A stretch of 64,000 bases of DNA, taken from the NCBI GenBank assembly GCA_021818865.1, contig JAKASX010000004.1, forward strand, positions 1 through 64,000, written 5' to 3'. Origin of the DNA: Acidobacteriota bacterium (GTDB lineage: Bacteria > Acidobacteriota > Terriglobia > Acidiferrales > UBA7541). The position numbers and the translations under genes were made by a program. The notes under the pieces were generated by a model. The model was not told where the DNA came from, did no database searches, and saw only the letters and a program-made list of their open reading frames with translations. The stretch's first letter is position 1. Each line of letters starts with the position of its first letter. This document shows, in pieces, positions 39,745 to 49,943 of this stretch.

Positions 39745-41922
39745 TTATTTCAGGACGCGGAAGAGGCTGCTGTAATCGTCCGTCCAGAGGTCGTCGGAAG
39801 GGGATGGATGAAGGATTTGGCCGGCGGCTTCGATCTGCTTTTGCGCTTCGAACCCTTGCGGATTTCCCAGCAGAATCCATGTGGCGGCGAAGATGCCGCG
39901 AGGGTGGTCGTCGGGATTCGAGATTTCCACCGCTTCCTTGCCGAGCCGGGCCGCGGCCGCTTCCACGACCGGTTCCAGATTCAGATAGCGATTCGAGATG
40001 TGGACGGCGAGTACGCCGCGCGCTCGAAGATTGCGGAAATAGAGGTGAAACGCCTGGAGCGTCAGCAGATGCACGGGAATCGAATCGCCGGTGAAGGCGT
40101 CGACGGCGAGAACGTCGAAATGGCGCGGAGCGGATTCGCGCTCGAGCGAAAGGCGCGCATCGCCGGGAATGATTTGGATTTTCGCCGCTGAATCGCCGAG
40201 GAAATGAAATTCCGTATGCGCGAGCAGGACGTCCAGTGGATTGATTTCGTAAAAGGTGTAGCGGTCGCCGGGACGCGCGTAGGCGGCGATCGTGCCCGCG
40301 CCAAGGCCAATAATGCCGACGCGCAACGGTTTCGATCCCTCCAGCGCGCGCAGCGTGACGCCGATTCCCGACGGCGGCCCGTAATAGCTGGTTGGCAGGT
40401 CGCGCCTGGAGAGCGCTGTAAATTCCAGGCCGTGATCGATCGTTCCGTTGATCAAAACGCGATAGCGGCTGTCGGCGACCATGGTGGATGGGTCGCTATC
40501 CTTCGAAAAAACCAGTTTGAAACCTCCATCCTGCACCCGCAGCACTCCGTAAAAATTCCGCAGGGAGACGAGCGACTGTTCATCCTGTCGGCGAACCACA
40601 ACTACCAGCGCGACGACGAAAACCGCGACGAGAGCTGCGAGACCCAAGCGCACGAGCGGCGAGCGCGTCTTGCCGACGGGGCTTTTCGGATCGCTCGAAT
40701 GAACCACGTGAACGAGGATCGCGCACAGCCCGAGCGCGACGGCGAGTTCGTAAAAGCCATTGAAGATGCGCGGCGCGACGAGCGCGACGAAAATGGCCCC
40801 AAGCGCTCCGCCCAGCGAAATCAGCGTGTAGAAGAGCGTCAGATGCTCGGCGGAGGGTTTAAACAGTGCGAGTTCGCCGTGGCAAAACATGCAGCAGATG
40901 AACAGGCCGAAACAGAATAGCGGCAGCAAAACGACGAGCGGCAGCCCGGCGTAGGCCGGCGAAAGCGCGTAAGCCATTCCTCCCAGCGCAACCACGAGCA
41001 GGCGCAAAAACAGGCTTCGGTGATACCAGCGGCTGCTTTCGAAGCACAGGATGAAACTAAGCAGATAGAGACCAAGCGGAAGCACCCAGAGAAATGGAAC
41101 CGAAGCGACGTTTTGCGTGATGTGATTCGTGATCGCGAGGAGCAGGGAACTGCCGCAAGCGGCAAGAGAAATCCAGAGCACCTGGAGTTTCCAGCCCGGC
41201 CGCGGCGCCCGTTCAGGAACAGGCAATGGCAACGCCGTTGCGGCGGGGGCGTCCTTTGCTGCAAGGAGGGCGATCCCGGCGCAAAGCGCGGCGAGAGCGA
41301 CGTATGCCACAGACCAGGCGAAGGCCTGGTGGGAACTCGAAATCCAGGGCTCGATGAGCGCGGGATAGGCAACGAGCGCGAGGAACGAGCCGAGGTTCGA
41401 CAGCGCGTAGAGGCGATAGGGGGAACGCGAGGGACGCGAGCGCGCGTACCATGCTTGCAAAAGCGGGCTCGTGGAAGAAAGAAGAAAAAAAGGAAAGCCG
41501 ATCGTCGCGGCGAGCAGCCACAGAATGTAGAGCGATGGATCAACGCTGGGGCCCGGTTGCCACGAGCTTTTGGGCAGAATCGGCAAGCCAAAGACGCTGG
41601 CGGCAAGAAGCACAGCGTGGATGCGGCCCTGGACGCGGCGCGAAAAATGCCCCGCGAGCCAATGCGCGTAGGCGTAGCCGGCAAGCAGAGCGGTTTCGAA
41701 GAAGACCAGGCACACCGCCCAGACTTCCGCCACGCCACCGAACCACGGGAGAATCAGCTTGGCGATGAGCGGCTCGACGGCGAAGAGGAGAAACGCAGCG
41801 ACGAAAATCGTTGCGGCGTAAGCAAATTTCGAATCCCGGACCGTGGGTGGTGCGACGCTGCCGGTGGAGGGTGACTCGGTGCCGGCCGCGGCTTCGGCCA
41901 TGGGATTGAGGCTGCTCGGCAT
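39745..41922 (-). CDS. Fused membrane/spermidine-synthase-like protein
   Basis: A 725-residue protein: about 10-12 membrane helices (residues ~35-430, starting FVAAFLLFAVEPLIAKLIL) of MFS-like appearance, then a soluble Rossmann methyltransferase-fold domain (about 490-725). The latter has RVGIIGLGAGTIAAY for the glycine-rich nucleotide site, YEINPLDVLL and FDVLAVDAFTGDSIPVHLLT, matching spermidine-synthase-like SpeE domains. Whether it makes polyamines or methylates another substrate is unknown. Fusions of this shape are common in Acidobacteria and related phyla. It is divergent from the DUF155 gene (about 110 bases) and precedes the flippase-like gene on the minus strand. Confidence 0.88.
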   Translation of the reverse strand: MPSSLNPMAEAAAGTESPSTGSVAPPTVRDSKFAYAATIFVAAFLLFAVEPLIAKLILPWFGGVAEVWAVCLVFFETALLAGYAYAHWLAGHFSRRVQGRIHAVLLAASVFGLPILPKSSWQPGPSVDPSLYILWLLAATIGFPFFLLSSTSPLLQAWYARSRPSRSPYRLYALSNLGSFLALVAYPALIEPWISSSHQAFAWSVAYVALAALCAGIALLAAKDAPAATALPLPVPERAPRPGWKLQVLWISLAACGSSLLLAITNHITQNVASVPFLWVLPLGLYLLSFILCFESSRWYHRSLFLRLLVVALGGMAYALSPAYAGLPLVVLLPLFCFGLFICCMFCHGELALFKPSAEHLTLFYTLISLGGALGAIFVALVAPRIFNGFYELAVALGLCAILVHVVHSSDPKSPVGKTRSPLVRLGLAALVAVFVVALVVVVRRQDEQSLVSLRNFYGVLRVQDGGFKLVFSKDSDPSTMVADSRYRVLINGTIDHGLEFTALSRRDLPTSYYGPPSGIGVTLRALEGSKPLRVGIIGLGAGTIAAYARPGDRYTFYEINPLDVLLAHTEFHFLGDSAAKIQIIPGDARLSLERESAPRHFDVLAVDAFTGDSIPVHLLTLQAFHLYFRNLRARGVLAVHISNRYLNLEPVVEAAAARLGKEAVEISNPDDHPRGIFAATWILLGNPQGFEAQKQIEAAGQILHPSPSDDLWTDDYSSLFRVLK

Positions 41923-42031
41923 GGGGGTACTTTACTCGCGGCGGTCGCGGAAGGCCAAGCGACTGTTGGCAAGTTGGGGAGAGGGGCTGGCAGCGGGGAC
42001 GTTTTCCGGCAAAATGGTGATAGAAGGGTCT

Positions 42032-43123
42032 ATGCGCGCCAGAGGCTGCTTTCGAATCATCCTGCTCTACGACGTGGCGGAATCCATCAACCTGGAAGAC
42101 GTGCGGGAACGCCTGGGCCCACGGGCGGAAGCAGTGAGTCCGGTGTTTCCGCGCGGCACGCCGCAATACATGCGATTCGAGCGGCCGCCGATTGTCGAGC
42201 GGGGCGACCCGATCGGGCTCGGGAGCGGAGAGCAGGTGAGCAGCTCGATCAAATACTACGGTTTTGCGGCGGTGGTGGTCGAGCTGGAGGCGCCATTCGA
42301 CTGCGAATGGAGCGCGTTGCCTTCGGAGACGCTGCGCTGGATGGACGCGGCGGAACTCGAAAGCAAAACGCGGGAAATGGTGCGAAAACATCTGGAGCAG
42401 GTGGCGCCGGCGATCGTGCGGCCAACCACGCAATGGCTGAAGGAAGACTATTTCGTCGTGGAACTGCACGAGGTGGAAACCGCGCCGGGACAGCAAGCGA
42501 CTGCCACGGAATTGCTGGCCGAGCACGGCGCGGAAATCGTGGAACTGGTGCGCGGGGAGACGACGCCGTTGGCGTCGAGGGCGTCGGAGGAGGTGCTGCA
42601 AGGCAGCCTTTCCTATTATCCGTCGGATATGGTTGTGGTCGGATCGTCGGGCGCGGTGGTGTTCGACCGGTCGGAGGACGCGGCGGCGACGATTCAGGTG
42701 CTCGAATACGCGCGGATGCAGCTCTTGGAATTCCGCTATTACGACGCGCTGATGACGCAGGTGCTTTCCGACCTCTACGCGGCCCTCGAGCGGAAGCGGA
42801 ACGTGCTGCTCTCGCGCTGGACGCTGCCGCGTGAGGCAAAGCGCTTCAACACGTTCCGGCTTGACGTGATGGAACTGACAGAACGGATCGACAATGCCAT
42901 CAAATTCGTGAGCGACGTCTACTACGCTCGCGTCTACGAGCTGGCTGCGCGACGCATGGGCGTCACCGAATACCGGACCATGGTGGACGAAAAATTGCGG
43001 ACGGCGGGCGAGCTTTACGATTTTATGATGGATCAGTTCACCGAAGCGCGGTCGTTCGTGCTCGAATTCGCGATCGTGATTCTGTTCGTGCTGGATATCG
43101 TGCTGCTGCTCAGCGGGAAATAA
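42032..43123 (+). CDS. RMD1/DUF155 family protein
   Basis: A ~363-residue member of DUF155, the family of yeast Rmd1 and mammalian mitochondrial RMND1. The pattern fits: N-terminal beta/alpha region (RGCFRIILLYDVAESINLEDVRERL), YYGFAAVVVELE, the long helical core (EYARMQLLEFRYYDALMTQVLSDLYAALE) and an end segment with one membrane helix (FVLEFAIVILFVLDIVLLLSG). Several starts are possible. I prefer ATG 42032, three bases after GAAGGG; ATG 42014 and an open frame back to 41843 also exist. The bacterial role is unknown; eukaryotic members support mitochondrial translation. A strong terminator follows. Confidence 0.85.
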   Translation: MRARGCFRIILLYDVAESINLEDVRERLGPRAEAVSPVFPRGTPQYMRFERPPIVERGDPIGLGSGEQVSSSIKYYGFAAVVVELEAPFDCEWSALPSETLRWMDAAELESKTREMVRKHLEQVAPAIVRPTTQWLKEDYFVVELHEVETAPGQQATATELLAEHGAEIVELVRGETTPLASRASEEVLQGSLSYYPSDMVVVGSSGAVVFDRSEDAAATIQVLEYARMQLLEFRYYDALMTQVLSDLYAALERKRNVLLSRWTLPREAKRFNTFRLDVMELTERIDNAIKFVSDVYYARVYELAARRMGVTEYRTMVDEKLRTAGELYDFMMDQFTEARSFVLEFAIVILFVLDIVLLLSGK

Positions 43124-43134
43124 CTCGGCAAGTG

Positions 43135-43186
43135 GAGCGGCGCCGCGCGGGGGTGGCTTGTTGGACCGCGCAGCGCCGCTCGTTTT
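43135..43186. terminator. Bidirectional terminator between DUF155 and S9 peptidase genes
   Basis: GAGCGGCGC (43135-43143) pairs with GCGCCGCTC (43173-43181) and GCGCGG (43145-43150) with CCGCGC (43166-43171), with one C-A mismatch; GTTTTGT follows on the plus strand. It sits between convergent genes. Confidence 0.85.
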
Positions 43187-43197
43187 GTCTGCCGAGA

Positions 43198-45372
43198 TCA
43201 GTTGTTTGTCGAGACCTTCTCTCCTTTGATCAACACTTTGACGAAGAAATCGGCCGTGGCCTGATAAGCGCGCATCCACGTCTTCCACATCAGAAACGCG
43301 TGAATTTCATCCGGGAAAACGAGGGTTTCGAACGGCACGTGGTATTGGCGCAGCCGCTCGACCAGATCCACGGACTGATTGAAAGGAACGTTGCGGTCGT
43401 CATCGCCCTGGATGAGCAGCACGGGCGATTTCCACGTGGCGATTGAGGAATCGGGCGACGAATTCCAGGCCAGTTTCATCGCCTGAGCGATATCGGGCGG
43501 GCTGCCTTCGTGGCGGCCGAGCAGGCCGAACCAGTGGGTGAGGAACATGGACCAATCGTGGACGCCGTGCATATCCACGCCCGCCTTGAAAATATCGGAA
43601 TTGCGGGCGAGGCCCATGGCGGTCAGATAGCCACCGTAGCTACCGCCCCACAGGCCGATGCGACTGGGATCCACGTAGGGCAGCGCCTGCAGGTATTTTG
43701 CGGCAGCAACGATGTCCTGATATTCCGAAGCGCCACGCCAGCCCGCATTCGCCGGATGGCGGAACGCGCGGCCGTACATGATGCCGGTGCGGTAGTTGAC
43801 GGAAAAAACGACGAAGCCGAGGCTGACGAGATACTGATTCTCGGCGTAGGCGTAGTGGTAATAATCCATCGGATTAAAGCCGAGCATCATCTGCCGCATC
43901 GGCCCGCCGTGCATGTAGACGAGTGCGGGCGCGTGCTCCACGTTGCCGCGCGGAACGAACAGTTGGCCGTGGAGGGTCAGGCCGTCGAGACTCTTGAAGA
44001 TCACCTGCTTCGGCGTGACGAGATCGGCCGAGGGATAGTGGGCGATGAGCTGGCCAGCAATGATACGACGGCCCTCGGGCGTGATGAGGTAAGGCATCGC
44101 GGGACTGGTGGCCGAAGAACCGAGGCAAAGAGCGTATTTGCCGTCGCCGGTTTCGACGGGGAACCATTCGATCGTCGCGCCCTGCGTCAGCGCCACGGGC
44201 GTCCCGCCAGTGACGCTGACGCGCCAGATGTGCCGGCGGTCCACGTCGTTTTCATTCGAGGAATAGAGCACCGTTTCGCGATTCGGCGCGACGCTGACGT
44301 CCTTGAATTCGTAATCGCCGGTGGTGAGGCGGAGCGGCTCGCCGCCGGAGGCGGGAATCGTGTAGAGATGGTTCCAGCCGTCCGCAGTGCTGTCGAAGAG
44401 AATCCGGTTATCGGCGACCCACTGGAACGATTCGGTTTCGCGCTGGTGCGGAAAAGAATCGTTCATCGCGTCGCCGCTTTGCCAGATGCGCTGGGCCTTA
44501 CCGGTTTCGGGATTGCCCACCCAGATGGACCACGGCTCGGGACGCAGCGGAATGATCGGAACTTTGTTTTCATCGCCGTTGAGCCGAATGAAGGCGATTT
44601 CGCGGCCACCGGACGACCAGCGGGGCATGATGTCGCGATCGAAGCTGGGCTCCATGTAGCGGATGGTGCGATCGCCAAACGTGTAAATGGCGATGAAGCC
44701 GTGATCGCCGCGATCGGACTGGAAGGCGATCGATTGGCTGTCGGGCGACCATCGCGGCTGGGAATTGTTGCCGCGAACGTAGCCTATCGGCTGCGCTGGT
44801 TCGCCGCCGGAAATCGGCGCGACCCAAATCTCGCCGCGCGCGGCCCAGGCGGCCATCTGGCCGTTGGGCGAAATTTCGATATCCTCGCAGCCTTCGTAAC
44901 CGCAGTCCATCGTGCCGAGCAGGCGCGGTTCGCCGCCGCTATCGACGTCTACGGCCCAAACGTCTTGTTGTGGCCGAATGACGAGGCTGTTGGGATCCGC
45001 GACTTCGCCGACGGAATTGGTTTCAGATCCGCGCGCGTAAACGACGGTGCGGCCGTCCGGCGTAAGGCGCAGGCTGGCGATCGGCCGGCCGTCGTCTTCG
45101 GCGTAACGCGTGACCGGCCGCGCGTCGGTGAAATTCGGGCCGTCGGCGACCCAGACGTTGCGCACGCCTTCGATATTGAAGACCCAAGCGATGCGCTCGC
45201 CATGAGCCGCGGCGGTGATTTCGTCGGGAAATGCGAAACTCATGAGCTGCTTGAGCGTGGGATGCTGCGCGAAAGCGGGCACGGCAAGCGCCCCCGCGGC
45301 GAGCAAAACGAGCAACGCTCGCGCCCCGCGGGCGATGCGGGCCACGCTTCGACTGGAAACCACTTCTTTCAT
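43198..45372 (-). CDS. Exported S9 family (prolyl-oligopeptidase-type) peptidase
   Basis: A ~724-residue exported serine peptidase. A signal peptide ends near AVPAFA. A seven-bladed-propeller-like region follows with TolB/WD40-like repeats (ISPNGQMAAWAARGEIW, WSPDSQSIAFQSDRGD, VAPNRETVLYSS). The C-terminal alpha/beta-hydrolase domain has the nucleophile in GLWGGSYGGYLTA, the acid in LIQGDDDRNVPF and the histidine in FPDEIHAFL. I start it at ATG 45372, with GGGAGAGG six bases upstream; an earlier ATG at 45393 lacks one. It sits 90 bases after the CoA-transferase gene on the same strand. Peptide scavenging is the usual role. Confidence 0.9.
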   Translation of the reverse strand: MKEVVSSRSVARIARGARALLVLLAAGALAVPAFAQHPTLKQLMSFAFPDEITAAAHGERIAWVFNIEGVRNVWVADGPNFTDARPVTRYAEDDGRPIASLRLTPDGRTVVYARGSETNSVGEVADPNSLVIRPQQDVWAVDVDSGGEPRLLGTMDCGYEGCEDIEISPNGQMAAWAARGEIWVAPISGGEPAQPIGYVRGNNSQPRWSPDSQSIAFQSDRGDHGFIAIYTFGDRTIRYMEPSFDRDIMPRWSSGGREIAFIRLNGDENKVPIIPLRPEPWSIWVGNPETGKAQRIWQSGDAMNDSFPHQRETESFQWVADNRILFDSTADGWNHLYTIPASGGEPLRLTTGDYEFKDVSVAPNRETVLYSSNENDVDRRHIWRVSVTGGTPVALTQGATIEWFPVETGDGKYALCLGSSATSPAMPYLITPEGRRIIAGQLIAHYPSADLVTPKQVIFKSLDGLTLHGQLFVPRGNVEHAPALVYMHGGPMRQMMLGFNPMDYYHYAYAENQYLVSLGFVVFSVNYRTGIMYGRAFRHPANAGWRGASEYQDIVAAAKYLQALPYVDPSRIGLWGGSYGGYLTAMGLARNSDIFKAGVDMHGVHDWSMFLTHWFGLLGRHEGSPPDIAQAMKLAWNSSPDSSIATWKSPVLLIQGDDDRNVPFNQSVDLVERLRQYHVPFETLVFPDEIHAFLMWKTWMRAYQATADFFVKVLIKGEKVSTNN

Positions 45373-45462
45373 GGGCACCTCTCCCTGTGGCATTGGCTGG
45401 CGAGCCGAATCATACGACGGATAGTGGGGATTGCAAGACGGTTTGACGAGGGAAGTGGCAAA

Positions 45463-46665
45463 TCAGCCGGACGCGGCGCCAGTCGAGATGGCCGATTCGA
45501 TTTCTTCGCTGGAAAGGCCGAGCGAGGCCAAAACCTCGCGGGTATGCTCTCCGAGCGCCGGCGGCGCGAGCCGATAAGAAACGGGCGTCGCGCCGAGTCG
45601 CACGGGATTGGCGATGCTGCGTGCGCGCCCGATGCGCGAATGCTCGATCTCGACCACCAGTCCGCGCGCCCGCGCTTGCGGATCCGCCAAAGCTTCTTCC
45701 ACGGTTTGCACGAGACCTGTGGGAACCTCGGCCTGCCGCAGCCGTTCGAGCCACGCCGCGGCCGGACGCGAGGAAAAAAGCTTTTCGAGTTCGGGAACGA
45801 GCGCGTCGCGATTCGCCACGCGATCGGCGTTCGTTGCGAAGCGCGGATCGCTGCCAAGCGTGTCCTCGATTTCGATCGCGCGGCAGAAGCGAGCCCAGAG
45901 GGCTTCGGTGCCGACGGTAACGACGAAATAGCGCGCGTCGCCCGCGCGAAACACCTGATAAGGAACGATGTTCGGATGCAAGTTGCCCCAGCGGCGCGGA
46001 TGGCTGCCGGCGTTCAGATAGCCGCTCCCAACGTTGGCGAGCCATGCCATCTGCGAATCGAAAAGCGAAACTTCGATGAATTGGCCGCGGCCAGTGCGCC
46101 CACGCGCGACGAGCGCGGCCAGAACGCCCAACCCCGCGTTGTATCCGGTGGTGACGTCGGCGATGGCAATTGGGTAGCGCATCGGCTCGCCCGAGGGTTC
46201 GCCGGTGATGCTCATCGTGCCCGCTTCGGCTTGGGCGATCAGATCATAGCCGGGACGTTCGGCGCGCGGACCGCTCCAGCCGTAGCCGGTGACGGAAGCG
46301 TAGATGAGGCGTGGATGGCGGGCGGAAAGCGACTCGAAATCCAGGCCGCGGCGCTCGAGCGAATCGCGGCGCGGAAGGTTGGTGAGGAAAACGTCGGCGG
46401 TCGCGATGAGCCGGTGAAGCAATTCGAGCCCGCTCGGATGATTGATATCGAGCGCAACCGAGCGCTTGTTGCGATTGTTCGAAAGGAAATAGGCCGATTC
46501 CGAGCCGGCAAAGGGAGGGCCCCAGCCTCGGGCCTGGTCGCCCGTGCCGGGCCGTTCGACTTTGATGACGTCAGCGCCGAAATCGCCCAGCAGCATGGCG
46601 CACCACGGACCCGCCATTGCCTCGGTCATGTCAATCACGCGAACGCCTTCGAGCGCGGAATTCAT
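45463..46665 (-). CDS. CaiB/BaiF-type CoA-transferase (class III)
   Basis: A 400-residue class III CoA-transferase, which moves CoA between carboxylic acids through an enzyme-bound anhydride. The family's opening ALEGVRVIDMTEAMAGPWCAMLLGDFGADVIKVERPGTGD, the NRNKRSVALDI, RPGYDLIAQAEAG and the catalytic aspartate in IEVSLFDSQMAWL (about residue 176) are all present, as is HPNIVPYQVFR. ATG 46665 is chosen; a frame from 46713 adds 16 unconserved residues. The specific CoA donor and acceptor cannot be read from sequence. It precedes the S9 peptidase by 90 bases and is divergent from the M16 gene across a ~480-base gap. Confidence 0.92.
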   Translation of the reverse strand: MNSALEGVRVIDMTEAMAGPWCAMLLGDFGADVIKVERPGTGDQARGWGPPFAGSESAYFLSNNRNKRSVALDINHPSGLELLHRLIATADVFLTNLPRRDSLERRGLDFESLSARHPRLIYASVTGYGWSGPRAERPGYDLIAQAEAGTMSITGEPSGEPMRYPIAIADVTTGYNAGLGVLAALVARGRTGRGQFIEVSLFDSQMAWLANVGSGYLNAGSHPRRWGNLHPNIVPYQVFRAGDARYFVVTVGTEALWARFCRAIEIEDTLGSDPRFATNADRVANRDALVPELEKLFSSRPAAAWLERLRQAEVPTGLVQTVEEALADPQARARGLVVEIEHSRIGRARSIANPVRLGATPVSYRLAPPALGEHTREVLASLGLSSEEIESAISTGAASG

Positions 46666-47144
46666 AAGGCGGCGATTGTACCGTGATTCCGGCGAGGGCG
46701 TCCTGAAATCCAAATGTTATTGCGATTGCCGTGACGAGGTGAGACAGGTCGGCAGCACGCCATGGGGAGTGCGCGAGGCGTTTTGCCCTGCATCTTGTTT
46801 CCGTGCAGACGGTCAAGTGCGGCTCGGACGCGCCGCTAACGCATCGGAGAAACGGACTGCGCTTGTGAGCCACTGGCTTGCGGCGTGGAACGAATAGCTT
46901 CGAGCCGTGCATGTAAGGGAAACCGCTGGGCCGCGGGGTCCTCTTGGCGTGCCCTGCGGAAAATAGAGAAGCAAAACGCGAAAAGCGAAACTCGAAAATC
47001 CCAAGGCTGGATGCGAACGGCCAAATGCGCCGCGCTCGGAGCGAGGCCTGCGCTGCGGATGCGCGCGCTTGACCGTTAGCCGGGGTTCGGCGAGCATCAA
47101 GGGTAGCTGTGCATGAGATCTTCAGGAAAGAGGGAACGGTGGCG
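46666..47144. other. 479-base intergenic region, includes CGAAA repeat copy 2
   Basis: Divergent region between the CoA-transferase (minus) and M16 peptidase (plus). No gene is supported; a short plus-strand frame has no family features. It contains the repeat at 46,978-46,998 and, nearer the M16 gene, an AAAGAGGG Shine-Dalgarno. TTGACC near 47,070 has no partner -10 at proper spacing. Confidence 0.45.
46978..46998. repeat. CGAAA-rich intergenic repeat, copy 2
   Basis: GCGAAAAGCGAAACTCGAAA and the following A form the same unit pattern as the element after folE; the 14-mer 46985-46998 is identical to 11791-11804. Both copies lie outside genes. Confidence 0.5.
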
Positions 47145-49874
47145 ATGCGCGAGACTTCGGGGCAGCGGGGAACGATGTGGAACGGACTGAAAACGGCGGT
47201 GATTTTGCTAGCGGTCGTGGCTCTGGGGTGCATGAATGGCCAGGCGGCGCCGGCGCGAAACGGCGGCGTTGACGTGAAGATGGAAGAAGGCGGCAGCGTC
47301 TTGCGCGCGACGCTCGGAAACGGGCTGCGCGTGGTGGTGGTGCGCGACACCTTGGCGCCCGTGGTCACGACCGTGGTGAATTACCAGGTGGGATCGAATG
47401 AAGCGCCCGCGGGATTCCCCGGCATGGCGCACGCGCAGGAACACATGATGTTTCGCGGGAGCCCGGGATTGACCGCGAACCAACTGGCCGATATTTCCGC
47501 GGCGATGGGCGGCGAATTCAACGCGGATACGCAGCAGACCATCACCCAATATTTCTTCACCGTGCCTTCGGAAGACGTGGACGTGGCCTTGCACATGGAA
47601 GCGCTACGGATGCGCGGAGTGAACGACAGCCAGAAGGAATGGAACCAGGAGCGCGGGGCGATCGAGCAGGAAGTGGCGCAGGATCTTTCGAATCCGGAAT
47701 ACGTTTTTTACACGCAATTGCTCGAAACGATGTTCAAGGGCACTCCCTACGCGCACGACGCGCTGGGAACTCGGCCCTCGTTCAACGCAACCACTGCCGC
47801 AATGCTGCAGAAGTTCCACAGCGAGTGGTACGCGCCGAACAACGCGATTCTGGTCGTGGCCGGGGACGTCGAGCCGAAAGCGGTGCTCGCGCAGGTGGAG
47901 CAGTTGTTTGGAAGCATCCCATCGAAAAAGTTGCCGGAACGGCCGGCGATTCATCTCGAGCCGGTCGAATCGCGCTCGATCGCTTCGACCACCGATCTGC
48001 CGTACGGGCTGGCGGTTGTCTCGTTCCGGATGCCCGGCTACGGCAGCCCGGATTACGCAGCGGCGGAAGTGCTTTCCGATGTTTTGAGCAGCCAGCGCGG
48101 AAGTTTGTACGCGCTGGTTCCCGAAGGCAAGGCGCTGTTTTCCGGTTTCGCGATCGAGCCTTTGCCGGGTGCCGGACTGGGCTATGCGATCGCGGCGTTT
48201 CCCAAGGGAGCCGATAGCGCCCAACTGGTTCAGGAAATCGACGGGATTTTGCGCGACGACGTCAAAAACGGTTTGCCGGCCGATCTGGTTGCGGCAGCGA
48301 AGCGGCGCGAAGCGGCCGAAGCGGAATTCCGGCGGAATTCGATCGGCGGGCTGGCGATGGCCTGGTCGGACGCGCTGGCGATCGAGGGGATCTCCTCGCC
48401 GCAAGAGGATGTCGACGCGATCGAGAAAGTGACCCCGGAGGACGTGAACCGCGTGGCGCGGGAATATTTGACGTTCGGCCACGCCATCACTGCGGTGCTG
48501 ACGCCGCAGCCTTCCGGGAAGCCGATTTCGAGCCACGGATTCGGCGGCGCGGAATCCTTTGCTCCAAGCCACCCGACGGCAACTCCGCTGCCGGTGTGGG
48601 CGGAAAAGGGGCTCGCACGGCTGACGGTTCCTCCCTCCACGCTGCATCCGGTGGTTTCGATTCTGCCGAACGGTCTGAAGCTGATCGTGCAGCCGGAAAC
48701 GGTGAGCAATACGGTGAGCGTTTACGGCGATGTGCGCAACACGCCGGAACTCGAAACGCCGGCGCACCAGGAAGGCGTGAACAGCGTACTCGGTCAGCTC
48801 TTTTCGTTTGGGACGACCACGCTCGATCGCGTGGAGTACCAGAAGGCGCTCGACGACATCGCTGCGGACGAATCGGCTGGAACTTCGTTTTCGCTTTCGG
48901 TGCTGACGAGCCACTTCGATCGGGGCGTACAGCTCCTCGCCGACAACGTGCTGCACCCGGCCCTGCCGGCGCAGGCGTTCAAGCTGGTGCAGCGGCAGAC
49001 GGCGATGGCGATTGCCGGACAACTGGAAAGCCCCGATTACCTGACGGGGCGTGCGGTGGACGCGGCGCTTTTCCCGAAGGGCGACCCAACGCTGCGCGAG
49101 CCGACGCCGCAATCGGCGATGTCGCTCACGCTGGGCGACGTGCGCGATTACTATCAGCGCGTCTTCCGGCCGGACCTGACGACGATCGTGGTGATCGGCG
49201 ACGTGACGCCGGAAACGGCGCGCGCGACGATTGAAAAATACTTCGGAACGTGGACCTCAACGGGGCCAAAACCGCAGACGGTGCTGCCCGCCGTGCCTCC
49301 AAACAAGGCTTCGAGCACGACCGTGCCGGACAAGAGCCGCGTGCAGGATCAGGTGACGCTGGCGGAAACGCTGCCGATGAACCGCTTCAATCCTGATTAT
49401 TACGCGCTCGAACTCGGCGACCACGTGCTTGGCGGCGGATTCTACGCCACGCGGCTCTATCAGGACCTGCGCGAAAAACGGGGATTGGTCTACTACGTGG
49501 GTGTTTCGCTCGATGCCCGGCGCACGCGCGCCATCTATTCGGTGGATTACGCCTGCGATCCGCCGAATGTATCGAAAGCGCGCAGGATCGTGATGCGCGA
49601 TTTGCGGCAGATGCAAACAGCTCCGGTGACGCCGGTGGAATTACGGCGAGCGAAAGCGATGCTGCTGCGCGAAATTCCGCTCAGCGAATCGAGCACCGGG
49701 CGCATCGCGGGAGGATTCCTGGCGCGTGCGGAAATCGGTTTGCCCCTCGATGAGCCGGTCCGCGCGGCGCACCGGTACCTGGTGCTGACGGCGGCGCAAG
49801 TGCGGGCAGCGTTCGCCAAATGGATTCAGACGGAGCGGTTCAGCCAGGTGGTCGAGGGTCCGAACCCGCAATAG
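47145..49874 (+). CDS. M16 family zinc peptidase, double-length, exported
   Basis: A ~909-residue insulinase-family protease with both halves on one chain. The N-terminal half has the inverted zinc motif HxxEH (AHAQEHMMF, about residues 98-106) and the third ligand region ERGAIEQEV about 75 residues later. The C-terminal half (from ~500) keeps the fold without the zinc motif and has the R/Y-type [17 protein letters not shown] clamp. An N-terminal export signal ([15 protein letters not shown]) has a weak lipobox-like LGC. Starts at GTG 47109, GTG 47139 or ATG 47145 are possible; ATG 47145 suits the AAAGAGGG upstream. It likely degrades peptides in the periplasm. Stand-alone and unregulated in what I can see. 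Confidence 0.92.
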   Translation: MRETSGQRGTMWNGLKTAVILLAVVALGCMNGQAAPARNGGVDVKMEEGGSVLRATLGNGLRVVVVRDTLAPVVTTVVNYQVGSNEAPAGFPGMAHAQEHMMFRGSPGLTANQLADISAAMGGEFNADTQQTITQYFFTVPSEDVDVALHMEALRMRGVNDSQKEWNQERGAIEQEVAQDLSNPEYVFYTQLLETMFKGTPYAHDALGTRPSFNATTAAMLQKFHSEWYAPNNAILVVAGDVEPKAVLAQVEQLFGSIPSKKLPERPAIHLEPVESRSIASTTDLPYGLAVVSFRMPGYGSPDYAAAEVLSDVLSSQRGSLYALVPEGKALFSGFAIEPLPGAGLGYAIAAFPKGADSAQLVQEIDGILRDDVKNGLPADLVAAAKRREAAEAEFRRNSIGGLAMAWSDALAIEGISSPQEDVDAIEKVTPEDVNRVAREYLTFGHAITAVLTPQPSGKPISSHGFGGAESFAPSHPTATPLPVWAEKGLARLTVPPSTLHPVVSILPNGLKLIVQPETVSNTVSVYGDVRNTPELETPAHQEGVNSVLGQLFSFGTTTLDRVEYQKALDDIAADESAGTSFSLSVLTSHFDRGVQLLADNVLHPALPAQAFKLVQRQTAMAIAGQLESPDYLTGRAVDAALFPKGDPTLREPTPQSAMSLTLGDVRDYYQRVFRPDLTTIVVIGDVTPETARATIEKYFGTWTSTGPKPQTVLPAVPPNKASSTTVPDKSRVQDQVTLAETLPMNRFNPDYYALELGDHVLGGGFYATRLYQDLREKRGLVYYVGVSLDARRTRAIYSVDYACDPPNVSKARRIVMRDLRQMQTAPVTPVELRRAKAMLLREIPLSESSTGRIAGGFLARAEIGLPLDEPVRAAHRYLVLTAAQVRAAFAKWIQTERFSQVVEGPNPQ

Positions 49875-49943
49875 TCCGGCCGGACGCCGGGAAACAGGCG
49901 AGGCTGACGGTCGCGCCTGCATGGCGCCGATACCGGTCCGAAC

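Noticed and set aside
43510-46686. 1058-codon plus-strand frame over the S9 peptidase and CoA-transferase genes
   Set aside because: Shadow of two well-supported minus-strand genes; low-complexity Arg/Ala/Gly sequence with no motifs.
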